DNA of 64,000 nucleotides, from the NCBI RefSeq assembly GCF_028606985.1, contig NZ_CP117416.1, positions 4,006,001 to 4,070,000 on the forward strand. The letters are read 5' to 3'. This document shows positions 41,012 to 49,113 of the stretch, piece by piece. Numbering within the stretch: the first letter of the stretch is position 1; each line of letters opens with the position of its first letter. The stretch is from Paenibacillus kyungheensis. GTDB taxonomy: Bacteria; Bacillota; Bacilli; Paenibacillales; Paenibacillaceae. The notes beneath the pieces are model-generated. The model was not told where the DNA came from. It saw nothing but the letters and a program-made list of their open reading frames with translations, and ran no database searches. The position numbers and the translations under genes are program-made.

Positions 41012-42310
41012 TTACTTGGATTGATTAAAATGAACCAAGCCATCGATTTTGACAGGTAAACCGGTACGGATCGATTGGTTAGCTGCGATTCCTGTTAGGA
41101 TCGAGCGTGCTCCATCCACATGATCGGCTGCGCGGTGAAAAGGATCTTCGACAGGTTCGCCGAATAGATCGTTTAGAAGCACAGGATCGCCTCCACCATG
41201 ACCGCCTTCTTTTTCTTCCACTTGCACTTCATAGGCTTCAGCGAACATCGGGAACACTTTGATCGTTTTGCGTTTGAGAGCACCTTCGTCTGCTTTTTCT
41301 CCGCCTGCATTGACATAAGATTTTTCGACGACTTCCATTTCGATACGTCCTTTGGTTCCGTTAAAAGCAATACGGTATCCTTCCCAGGGCATATACGCAT
41401 TTAACGAATAGGTTAGCATCGCTTTATTTTTGTAACGCACCACAACACTCATTGTATCTTCAATATTAATTCCATCTCCAAACACACTCTGATCCCGAAT
41501 ATAGCCATCTTCATGTTCGGCATCCAGATACATCGCTTTTAGATTAGGATTGGTATCTAGTGGTAAAGCGAATGGATCATTTTTAGCGACTTCGCTTCCT
41601 GTAGAACGTGCATAGAAATTCGTTTCGCCTCGTTCTTCTGCATTTTCACGACCATAAAACAATAAGTCTCCCATCGCAAATACCGTATCCGGCTGTGAAC
41701 CGATCCAAAAGTTAACCAGATCAAAATGATGGGTAGATTTGTGGACTAATAATCCACCGCTGTTGCGCTTGTCTCGATGCCAGCGACGGAAATAGTCTGC
41801 TCCATGTTCTGTATTGAGCAACCATTCAAAATGAACAGAAGTGATATCACCAATCGTACCGTCTGCGATTAATTCACGTGCTTTGGTATGATGAGGAGCA
41901 TAACGATAATTGAATGTCACTCTTACTTTCTGACCGGTACGTTCCACAGCATCAATAATATCCTGACATTTATGTTCATCTACTGTCATAGGTTTTTCGG
42001 TAATTACATCGCATCCCAATTCCAGTGCTTTAATAATATAACGATGATGGGTACGGTCGACACTTGTAACGATCACAACATCTGGACGTTTGTCATGAAT
42101 CATTTGCTCAAATTGATCTGCGGTATATAGATCTACAGCATGGTAATGATATTTATTTTGTAATAATTGATTAGCATGACGGGCGCGAGTGAGATTGATA
42201 TCACATAGTCCCACTAATTCCGACGTATCTCGATATGTATTTGCTATAGCTCCATAGAAAAATTCAGCCCGTCCACCTGTACCTACTAATACATATTTTT
42301 TCAATGTCAT
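41012..42310 (-). CDS. Gfo/Idh/MocA-family oxidoreductase
   Basis: A 432-residue NAD(P)-dependent sugar or inositol-type dehydrogenase. N-terminal Rossmann motif YVLVGTGGRAEFFYGAI, the family's catalytic-lysine motif EKPMTVDE, then the alpha/beta C-terminal domain. The substrate cannot be read; catabolic use of a sugar acid or cyclitol is inferred from the divergent AraC regulator and cre site. The ATG at 42310 has AGGGGA 8-9 bases upstream and is preferred to the one at 42328. Confidence 0.88.
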   Translation of the reverse strand: MTLKKYVLVGTGGRAEFFYGAIANTYRDTSELVGLCDINLTRARHANQLLQNKYHYHAVDLYTADQFEQMIHDKRPDVVIVTSVDRTHHRYIIKALELGCDVITEKPMTVDEHKCQDIIDAVERTGQKVRVTFNYRYAPHHTKARELIADGTIGDITSVHFEWLLNTEHGADYFRRWHRDKRNSGGLLVHKSTHHFDLVNFWIGSQPDTVFAMGDLLFYGRENAEERGETNFYARSTGSEVAKNDPFALPLDTNPNLKAMYLDAEHEDGYIRDQSVFGDGINIEDTMSVVVRYKNKAMLTYSLNAYMPWEGYRIAFNGTKGRIEMEVVEKSYVNAGGEKADEGALKRKTIKVFPMFAEAYEVQVEEKEGGHGGGDPVLLNDLFGEPVEDPFHRAADHVDGARSILTGIAANQSIRTGLPVKIDGLVHFNQSK

Positions 42311-42424
42311 GCTATATTCCCCTCTCATTACTTTATCATTGGTTATAAAAAGAGTAGCAAATAAAGCATTGTATTTCTCCGCAAATCTTGTTTTATTTCA
42401 TATATACCGCTTATTTTGTTGTGA

Positions 42425-42430
42425 TATACT
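42425..42430 (+). promoter_or_regulatory. Extended -10 promoter for the AraC gene
   Basis: TGATATACT on the plus strand (TGn plus TATACT). The likely start falls at about 42437, on the cre site. Confidence 0.4.
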
Positions 42431-42437
42431 CATTTAA

Positions 42438-42451
42438 AGATAACGCTTACA
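42438..42451. promoter_or_regulatory. Catabolite-responsive element (cre)
   Basis: TGTAAGCGTTATCT (minus strand) matches the CcpA consensus TGWAANCGNTNWCA at 13 of 14 positions. It lies between the divergent dehydrogenase and AraC genes, so both may be under glucose repression. Confidence 0.7.
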
Positions 42452-42463
42452 GATAGATAGACA

Positions 42464-42497
42464 GATAGACTAGATAAATAGATAGACTAGATAAATA
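42464..42497 (+). repeat. Two perfect tandem copies of a 17-bp repeat
   Basis: GATAGACTAGATAAATA occurs at 42464-42480 and again at 42481-42497, followed by the start of a third (GAT) and preceded by GATAGATAGACA-like half units. It lies in the AraC leader, between cre and the ribosome site. Confidence 0.85.
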
Positions 42498-42548
42498 GAT
42501 ATGGCACATAAAAACTTATGGATTTTATCGAGCAGGAGGAAGCTAGAT

Positions 42549-43430
42549 ATGAATCATGGATATAACACAGGATCAAGCTTGACTGATACGCAGACGCCGA
42601 ATGCGCTCACTGTAGAATATGCAGGAAGAAGCGATTATTTTGCGATGACTCATGAGCATTTTCATCCTCATTATGAAGTGTATATTTTGTTATCAGGTGA
42701 GCGCCATTATTTTATACGAGATCAGATCTATCGTGTGCAACAAGGAGATCTTGTATTTATCGCCAAAAATGAATTGCATCGTACGCTTCCTGCTGAACTG
42801 CCTGAACATGAACGAATTGTGATGTACTTTAATGATCATTTTGCTGAACAACATTTTGCCGGACATCGTGCATGGATATTATCTTTATTCCAGTCCAAAC
42901 AACCTGTTTTTCATTTATCTACACGAGAACAATCTCATCTAAATCCTCTTGTACAACAACTATTGCGTGAGTTAACTGTGCAAGCAACAGGGTATGAATT
43001 ATGTATGCAGTGTATTGTAACTGAATTACTAATTACTTGTGCTCGTCTGCATCGCGAACAGCCTCAGCTCCCTGCCCCTATCGGAACTGAAGCTCATCAA
43101 CATATGTCTGAAGTCGCTCGCTATATCAAGTCTCATTATCAGCAAGAGCTCTCTTTACCTTTACTAGCAGATCAATTTCATTTAAGCCCGTCATACCTTA
43201 GTCGTATTTTCAAAAAAACAACAGGATTCAGTATCACTGAATATTTGAATACAGTTCGTATACAGGAAGCACAGCGATTGTTAAGAGAATCTGAGCTTAA
43301 AGTTATCGATATCGCAAATACAGTAGGCTTCGGCAACTTTTCGCATTTTGGTAAAATGTTTAAGCATTTATCTCAGGTCAGTCCTCGGGAATACCGGGTT
43401 TCAGCCAAACATATAGGGGTAAATAGATAA
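42549..43430 (+). CDS. AraC-family transcriptional regulator
   Basis: A 293-residue activator: N-terminal cupin sensor (EHFHPHYEVYILLSGERHYF, FIAKNELHRT) and two C-terminal HTH motifs (LSLPLLADQFHLSPSYLSRIFKK and VIDIANTVGFGNFSHFGKMF, each shown in part). The ATG at 42549 is picked for AGGAGG 9 bases upstream; an in-frame ATG at 42501 lacks a site. Divergent from the dehydrogenase, its probable target. Confidence 0.9.
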   Translation: MNHGYNTGSSLTDTQTPNALTVEYAGRSDYFAMTHEHFHPHYEVYILLSGERHYFIRDQIYRVQQGDLVFIAKNELHRTLPAELPEHERIVMYFNDHFAEQHFAGHRAWILSLFQSKQPVFHLSTREQSHLNPLVQQLLRELTVQATGYELCMQCIVTELLITCARLHREQPQLPAPIGTEAHQHMSEVARYIKSHYQQELSLPLLADQFHLSPSYLSRIFKKTTGFSITEYLNTVRIQEAQRLLRESELKVIDIANTVGFGNFSHFGKMFKHLSQVSPREYRVSAKHIGVNR

Positions 43431-43496
43431 ACATGCAGTGTATGAGATGAGCTACCTTTTGCATATGCGATTTTTGAACATACAATTAAATGGTGA

Positions 43497-44039
43497 CTAC
43501 ATAGACTGATGTTGTAACCACTCTTTTTTGAGCAATGCATATTGAAAAGTATTCTCATATTTGGGAGTGCCGTCTTCATACGTAGTCATAGATACAAATT
43601 CTACAAAACAACCTTCTTGACGCATTTTGAATCGTTCACATAATTTCTGTGATCTATAATTATCATCTTCAACATAAGCATATAATCTTCTCGCTTGCAT
43701 CTGTGTAAATAGGTATTGAAACAACGCCTGCACACTTTCACTGGCATACCCTTTGCCTTCAAACCGAGCATTGAAGTTCCAACCGACACAATACGTATCC
43801 GGTTCTTCTTTTAACGCAAATAATTCTCCGATCAACTCATTTGTGTCTTTGAGACAGACAGCGATATACGAATCATCTTTGCTTCTTTTTTGAATTTTTA
43901 ATTGAGCTTCTTGTAATGTATTGATTTTATCATCGAGAAAACAATTTACCCGTGGCTGTCCTAAATATTCTAAAAGTCCCTGCGCATCTGCTTCGATAAA
44001 ATGTCTCAATCTCAATCGCTGTGTTTCAATATTTTGCAT
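43497..44039 (-). CDS. GNAT-family N-acetyltransferase
   Basis: A 180-residue acetyl-CoA-dependent transferase of the RimJ/RimL type: IETQRLRLRHFIEAD at the start, WNFNARFEGKGYASESVQALF (acetyl-CoA loop, in part FEGKGYASES), and YRSQKLCERFKMRQEG near the end. Target unknown. Two adjacent ATGs are possible; the one at 44039 is 7 bases from AGGAG. Converges on the AraC gene. Confidence 0.88.
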   Translation of the reverse strand: MQNIETQRLRLRHFIEADAQGLLEYLGQPRVNCFLDDKINTLQEAQLKIQKRSKDDSYIAVCLKDTNELIGELFALKEEPDTYCVGWNFNARFEGKGYASESVQALFQYLFTQMQARRLYAYVEDDNYRSQKLCERFKMRQEGCFVEFVSMTTYEDGTPKYENTFQYALLKKEWLQHQSM

Positions 44040-44245
44040 CATCGATCTCCTATTGTTTTTCTTTTTGATTTGAGTCTATGTATACCATATCGTAATGAAA
44101 TGCTATGTTCAAATGAAGCATAAGATAGATTAAAATGATCACTTATTAAAATCACATAGCTATAAGTTGAAATTAAAAAGTTAAAATCCAAAGAAAGTTG
44201 AAATCAAAAAAAGCTAGCTTCAAAAAGCCGCAAACCAAACAAAAT

Positions 44246-44303
44246 AAAAAGACTTCGATCTCCACCGATATATCATCTAAGTGTGAGTATAGAAGTCTTT
44301 TTA
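44246..44303 (-). terminator. Terminator-like repeat after the 44.3-kb hypothetical gene
   Basis: Inverted arms AAAAAGACTTC / GAAGTCTTTTT with a long (~35-base) loop, followed by ATTTTG on the minus strand. Confidence 0.6.
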
Positions 44304-44315
44304 TTGTACATGTAT

Positions 44316-44759
44316 TTATGAAGCAGGTAACAATCCTCGCAGCGCAAGAGACACTGTACCATCTTCTTGTTCCAGCACTACCCAATTTACAGCAATAGCT
44401 TCTTTTAATTGCTCAATCTGGTCAGCAGTCAATGTAATCTCATCCAAGCGACCTTCGCCTTCTGTATAATCATCATCTTCTTCAAGCAAAAAGCGATAAT
44501 CCAACCACATTTTCAATCCTTGAATCGTATTAAATGTGATTCGGTATCCTTCTTTTACTGCTTGTACCAAAGGTTCACCATGCTCTATTGCATAAGCAAA
44601 CCATTCTTGAAAATCAGTCTGTGATGATGTGATTTGCTCTAATGGAGCGATATCCTGGCGTTCCAAAGCATCGATCAATTGCTCTTGCGTTATTCCATCA
44701 CGACGTAGACGCTCTAAAATCAATGCGGTACGCTGCGATACTTTCACTTGTTCACTCAT
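44316..44759 (-). CDS. Hypothetical protein, 147 aa
   Basis: A soluble, acidic, helical protein with no recognised domain. It opens MSEQVKVSQRTALILERLRR, resembling a short helix-turn segment, has an acidic stretch EEDDDYTEGEGR near residue 95, and ends VSLALRGLLPAS. The ATG at 44759 has a GGAGGA site 6 bases upstream. It follows psiE by 38 bases, so the two may be co-transcribed. Confidence 0.72.
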   Translation of the reverse strand: MSEQVKVSQRTALILERLRRDGITQEQLIDALERQDIAPLEQITSSQTDFQEWFAYAIEHGEPLVQAVKEGYRITFNTIQGLKMWLDYRFLLEEDDDYTEGEGRLDEITLTADQIEQLKEAIAVNWVVLEQEDGTVSLALRGLLPAS

Positions 44760-44797
44760 GCGGATTCCTCCAGAATTAGGGTTAGATGAATAGGTCT

Positions 44798-45217
44798 TTA
44801 ATGCTCGTCTCTTCGTACAACTTTCATATTCGCCAGTACCAGTGCACCTAGTAATACAGCAATCGAGATCGACCACAATAATGTATTGGATGCGTTGGTA
44901 TAGTCGATAATAATCAGACGAATAATCGCAGTAATCCCAATATAGATAAAGTAGCGTAACGGGAAATGAAATCCACTTTTAAAATACTGGATAATTAGTG
45001 CAATAAATTCGAAATACAAAAAGAATACTAAAAGCTGTTCTGTAAATTCATAATCTGTTTTACCCACATCTGAATCAATAAACATAAAGCTAAAAATATA
45101 CCATGTCTCTTTGAGAAGAAAAAATGTTAGTGTAAAACCTACTAAAACAAGCGTAATATTCAATATTCCTTGTAAAATAGCAGGTATTTTATAAATATGA
45201 CTCATCCACGATTTCAA
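44798..45217 (-). CDS. psiE: PsiE-family membrane protein
   Basis: A 139-residue protein with four membrane helices (about 15-37, 58-78, 84-102, 108-128) and the family-typical LKETWYIF and FPLRYFIYIGITAIIRLIIID (in part). E. coli PsiE is induced by phosphate starvation; function is unknown. TTG start with GGAGG 6 bases upstream. Confidence 0.85.
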   Translation of the reverse strand: MKSWMSHIYKIPAILQGILNITLVLVGFTLTFFLLKETWYIFSFMFIDSDVGKTDYEFTEQLLVFFLYFEFIALIIQYFKSGFHFPLRYFIYIGITAIIRLIIIDYTNASNTLLWSISIAVLLGALVLANMKVVRRDEH

Positions 45218-45384
45218 GGTGATCCTCCTCTATTTCATAACGATCTACTATCTGTCATTTGCATATATGCGTCTATCCATAGATTATACAATCGGAATTG
45301 AGAACCCGCAATGAAACTATTCAAAGCTTTACATTCATACTTACATTTTACTTTTTATACCAAAAATGTTTTAAAATAAATATA

Positions 45385-45413
45385 TTGATTAAATTAGTAA
45401 ATTAAATTATTAT
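45385..45413 (+). promoter_or_regulatory. Promoter of the aegerolysin gene
   Basis: TTGATT (45385-45390), 17-base spacer, TATTAT (45408-45413), 42 bases before the start; sigma-A-like. Confidence 0.55.
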
Positions 45414-45454
45414 AGTTCTGCAAGACCACTTTATATTAGAAGAGTGATTTTCGT

Positions 45455-45802
45455 ATGTCTCAACGCGAAGTACACATTTCTGTAATTAATGTAACGGACA
45501 GTGAATTGGTTTTGGAAAGCAAAACGAATTTAGCACATGGAGAATGGGTGGTTTCTCCAACCAATGTAACAAACAATGCTAAGCCTGTTAATTTTGAAGC
45601 AGATTCTGATGGATTCGCAACAGGGGTAGAAGGAACAATTTATTACAAGTTACCTCAAGGGGAAATTACGTTGTACTTTGATGATCCATACGTGGGTTCA
45701 GACGGATTTTCTGCACAAAGTAGTTCACCTGCTTATACGGTTCAGGTGATTGGCGGTAGTGGGAATGTATGTAATGTGACTTATCTAGTTAGTAACACAT
45801 AA
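45455..45802 (+). CDS. Cry34/Gpp34-like aegerolysin
   Basis: A 115-residue beta-sandwich protein. From memory it follows Cry34Ab1 (now Gpp34Ab1) of Bacillus thuringiensis nearly end to end: opening MSxREVHIxV, SPTNV in the middle, GFxTGxEGTIYY, LYFDxPxxGS and GGSGNxxxVTY. Aegerolysins bind membrane lipids; Cry34 forms pores in insect gut with the Toxin_10 partner Cry35. No signal peptide and no partner gene is in the window. The ribosome site (AGAGTG) is modest. It sits beside a tRNA, in an accessory segment, and has its own promoter and terminator. Confidence 0.85.
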   Translation: MSQREVHISVINVTDSELVLESKTNLAHGEWVVSPTNVTNNAKPVNFEADSDGFATGVEGTIYYKLPQGEITLYFDDPYVGSDGFSAQSSSPAYTVQVIGGSGNVCNVTYLVSNT

Positions 45803-45865
45803 GTGAAATCTATCGTTAAGTGATTGTATGCTTACTATTTTTATTTATGGTTATTGAATATAGAA

Positions 45866-45906
45866 AGAAGTCTCCCCATTGGTATAATGAGAAGACTTCT
45901 TTTTTT
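45866..45906 (+). terminator. Terminator after the aegerolysin gene
   Basis: Arms GAAGTCT / AGACTTC with extra imperfect pairing and a run of seven T on the plus strand. It probably also ends the opposing tRNA transcript. Confidence 0.75.
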
Positions 45907-45907
45907 A

Positions 45908-45981
<74 letters not shown>

Positions 45982-46013
45982 AAATAGGTTATGTATGTAA
46001 TACAACATTATTG

Positions 46014-46042
46014 ATTATACTCTATTATGTATTTAATTTCAA
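46014..46042 (-). promoter_or_regulatory. Promoter of tRNA-Arg copy 2
   Basis: TTGAAA (46037-46042), 17-base spacer, TATAAT (46014-46019) on the minus strand; a strong match. Confidence 0.75.
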
Positions 46043-46273
46043 AAAAAATTATTATATACTTAGAATTACCTGTTTTTTTTATGAAATACGTGGTACTTTA
46101 TATTCAATTATAAGTTTCAATTGGAAAAAAGTGGATTAATATACCTATATCGAATCTCCCACGCATACATACTTTTCCTACTTGCAAACGCTCCCACTTA
46201 TTTTTTCAAACATACTCATGTCGGTTCCATTTTCCTATAGTATCTATTAGCAATTGAAATGGAGGTATTCCCT

Positions 46274-48148
46274 ATGGCTACACCCATCTCCGAAAAGGAA
46301 CTGGGCTTACTTATTAACCGAATGAACTTGGATTCATCGTCTGCTTCTGTAGATCGTAAGTCTGGTGCATCGGATTCTTTTCATGGTAATGGATGGATTC
46401 AGGTGGAGAATCATCAGATTATCGTCACTTCACCAGATGAAGGTAAAAAGCCGGCCACTATTTGTGCAGTCTCCCCTTTAACATTATTGATCAACGGGAT
46501 TCCTTTAAATGGAGCAACAGAAGTTACCGAAGACGATATTATTACATGGGATATTAAATACCCACCGTTATTTGAAATTAAAGTGTCTCGCGATCAAATG
46601 GAAGCTTCATTCATTCTATATTCACGTGAAAAATATACATGGGAACTGCAAGATTTGCCTGCTTCTGATCGTGCTTTTATTAAAGTTGCACCGAACAAAG
46701 ATCTTGTAATTGATGTGGTGCAATTCAATCATATTATCAATACACTTGAGAAGCTAGGGATTCGCAAACATGTGGATACCGCTGCTATTATGGAAGAATT
46801 GGAACATCCTACTCACCAACCTGTGGTGGTAGCTCGTGGCAAAGCGTCAACACCAGGCATCGATGCAAGATTAGAGTTATTTTTTCCTGAACAAGTTGAA
46901 ACGATCTTCCATGAAATTGGTGGTGTGATCGATTATCGCAGTCATCGCCGTATCCCTTCTGTTCATGAAGGTGATGTGATTGCTGTCAAACATGCATTGG
47001 TCGACGGGATTCCAGGCTATAACGTATATGGAGATATGCTTCCTCCTACACCTGCTCAAGATATTATAGTGGTCGCTAAAGAATCAACGGAAATGAATGA
47101 CAAAGGTGAAATTATTGCTCTCACTCCGGGCAGACCACGCTTAACTGGCAAAAAAGTACATCAATTCGATATTTCTAATGCTTTTATCGTGGAAGGCAAT
47201 GTAGATCTTAGTACAGGTAATATCGTCTTTTCAGGTGATGTGATTATTCATGGTCATGTCACTGATCATATGATTATTGAATCGCTTGGCAATGTCTATG
47301 TTCATGGAAATGTGTATAATTCTACAATCACAGCGACAGGAAGTATTCTGGTTAAAGGAAATGTGATTAGTGGTCAGTTGTATTCAGGGTATTTCGGAGT
47401 GATGTTCAATCGAATGTATATGGTCTCCAAGCAACTCAAGCAAGAAATGGAACGCTTAGAGATTGCTGCTCAATTGCTGACTAATGAAATACGTGCACGC
47501 AAACAAACGGTACGGTATGGACAGGTTATTATGTTGTTGTTAGAAAGCAAATTTAAGATTATTCCTGATCTCGCACGTGACCTATTACAAGTATTTGCAA
47601 GTATCCAACAAGTGCAGACTGAACAAAATGAACAGTTATTGCTATTACTTCGACAGATCATTCAATCCGCTCAAGTAGCAGATATTTTCTGCGAACAGAC
47701 TTTGGGACGAATGAGATTATTGTTAGAACAGCTTCATTCCAATGTAGCCAGTATGCAAGAGACCAAAGTCAGTATCGAAATGGCTCAATGTCAGAATGCT
47801 ATTATCAAATCAAATGGCGATATCGTAGTTACACAAGCAGGTGTGATCCAAAGTGAATTGTATTCTGCGGGCAGTATCGCTTTTTTAGATGAACATTCCG
47901 TATGTCGTGGTTCTCAACTGGAAGCTATGGATCGAATCGTTGCTCAAAATGTAGGTAGTAGTAGCAATGCACACTGCGTACTCAAAGCACGTACTCATGT
48001 GTATGTGAACAATATGCACAACGGTTGCATTATGATTGATAGTTATAAATTAAACGTCTGGGAAAAAGTCGAAAAACAATTGTTCAATATGGAGTACATG
48101 TTAAATCAACCACAAGTACCTCAACAAACCAGCGTTTCTTCTTCATAA
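46274..48148 (+). CDS. FapA/DUF342 family protein
   Basis: A 624-residue protein with the FapA layout: N-terminal domain with VVARGKASTPGIDARLELFF (in part), a right-handed beta-helix (HQFDISNAFIVEGNVDLSTG, DVIIHGHVTDHMIIES, GNVYVHGNVYNSTITATG) and a long C-terminal coiled-coil segment before a final beta-helix turn. FapA-type polymer-like domains resemble MinC; related proteins affect flagellar assembly or cell polarity, but no flagellar genes lie here. The ATG at 46274 has GGAGG 8 bases upstream. Confidence 0.85.
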   Translation: MATPISEKELGLLINRMNLDSSSASVDRKSGASDSFHGNGWIQVENHQIIVTSPDEGKKPATICAVSPLTLLINGIPLNGATEVTEDDIITWDIKYPPLFEIKVSRDQMEASFILYSREKYTWELQDLPASDRAFIKVAPNKDLVIDVVQFNHIINTLEKLGIRKHVDTAAIMEELEHPTHQPVVVARGKASTPGIDARLELFFPEQVETIFHEIGGVIDYRSHRRIPSVHEGDVIAVKHALVDGIPGYNVYGDMLPPTPAQDIIVVAKESTEMNDKGEIIALTPGRPRLTGKKVHQFDISNAFIVEGNVDLSTGNIVFSGDVIIHGHVTDHMIIESLGNVYVHGNVYNSTITATGSILVKGNVISGQLYSGYFGVMFNRMYMVSKQLKQEMERLEIAAQLLTNEIRARKQTVRYGQVIMLLLESKFKIIPDLARDLLQVFASIQQVQTEQNEQLLLLLRQIIQSAQVADIFCEQTLGRMRLLLEQLHSNVASMQETKVSIEMAQCQNAIIKSNGDIVVTQAGVIQSELYSAGSIAFLDEHSVCRGSQLEAMDRIVAQNVGSSSNAHCVLKARTHVYVNNMHNGCIMIDSYKLNVWEKVEKQLFNMEYMLNQPQVPQQTSVSSS

Positions 48149-48180
48149 ACGTATACTCTTTTACCAATAGAATCGATAAA

Positions 48181-48224
48181 AAAACAAAAACCGGTGATGG
48201 ATATATTCCATTCCGGTTTTGTTT
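48181..48224. terminator. Bidirectional terminator between fapA-like and STM4011-like genes
   Basis: Arms AAAACCGG...TGGA and TCCA...CCGGTTTT with T-rich sequence on both strands. The two genes converge here. Confidence 0.8.
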
Positions 48225-49113
48225 ATCGTTGCATAGCTGTAGATAATGTACGATACGATTGAGGTACACGTTCCAACAAATGTGATCCATACATAGAGTC
48301 AAACGGCTGATCTTTCATATGAATATAACCGATATAACAACCACATGTTTTCATTTGACACGGACGATCTTGCGATAACTTTTCCAAAGAATGACGATAA
48401 AGATGTCCAATCACACGCTTATCTTGATAACAACGCTTTACAATCCCTGAGCCTTGCACATAAAAAACATGCTCCCCTGCCTGACAAGATTGTCCGAGAC
48501 TATCATAATCTTGCAGATTGTATCTAAAATAAGGATCGATCCCGCTCAATTCTTCTACTTCTGCTTCGCTATAATAATGCGGACGATCTTTGAATGCATT
48601 GACCCAGACATAGACATCTTCAGGCAATCGAGCACGCAAACGATGAATCGCTGGAAAAGCTTCCCGTAATCCGACTGTACCTGCACTAAATACTATGCCT
48701 TGTTGATACAATGTCATCGCTTGAGCAACAAATCGATCTTCACGTACTTGTTCTGGATGATACGTTGCCCAAAACGATACTTTGGTTGGATTCAGTTGAG
48801 CTGTCCAATCTAACTTCACAGACAGATTGGTCTGCACAGCCACCTTGTTCACATGACTCATATGAGACAATTCAATCATCGCTTCTCGGTACCATGAATG
48901 TACAAGAGCTTCTCCATAAGGATTGAAAAAGATAGAAAGCTGATGACCATAATGCTGTTGCTCACGTACCCACTCCATAAAGCGTTCTAATTGCTCACGA
49001 TCTTGCATCAATGTCTCTTTACTATCGACTGTTTTGCTAAACGGACAATAGGGACAACTATAATTGCACGAAGATAATTTGCCCCGATAATAAATAGTTG
49101 CCTGCATACTCAT
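48223..49113 (-). CDS. STM4011-family radical SAM protein
   Basis: A 296-residue radical SAM enzyme: the 4Fe-4S motif CNYSCPYC (Cys16, 20, 23) sits close to the N terminus, followed by a partial TIM barrel (IFFNPYGEALVHSWYREAM). A C-terminal group of cysteines (SCQAGEHVF, VKRCYQ, RPCQMKTCGC) resembles a SPASM/twitch region for extra clusters. Reaction unknown. Its ATG overlaps the STM4012-like stop by 4 bases. Last gene of the five-gene cluster. Confidence 0.88.
   Translation of the reverse strand: MSMQATIYYRGKLSSCNYSCPYCPFSKTVDSKETLMQDREQLERFMEWVREQQHYGHQLSIFFNPYGEALVHSWYREAMIELSHMSHVNKVAVQTNLSVKLDWTAQLNPTKVSFWATYHPEQVREDRFVAQAMTLYQQGIVFSAGTVGLREAFPAIHRLRARLPEDVYVWVNAFKDRPHYYSEAEVEELSGIDPYFRYNLQDYDSLGQSCQAGEHVFYVQGSGIVKRCYQDKRVIGHLYRHSLEKLSQDRPCQMKTCGCYIGYIHMKDQPFDSMYGSHLLERVPQSYRTLSTAMQR

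Noticed and set aside
42464..42497. CRISPR repeats
   Set aside because: Two directly adjacent 17-bp copies with no spacers and no cas genes.
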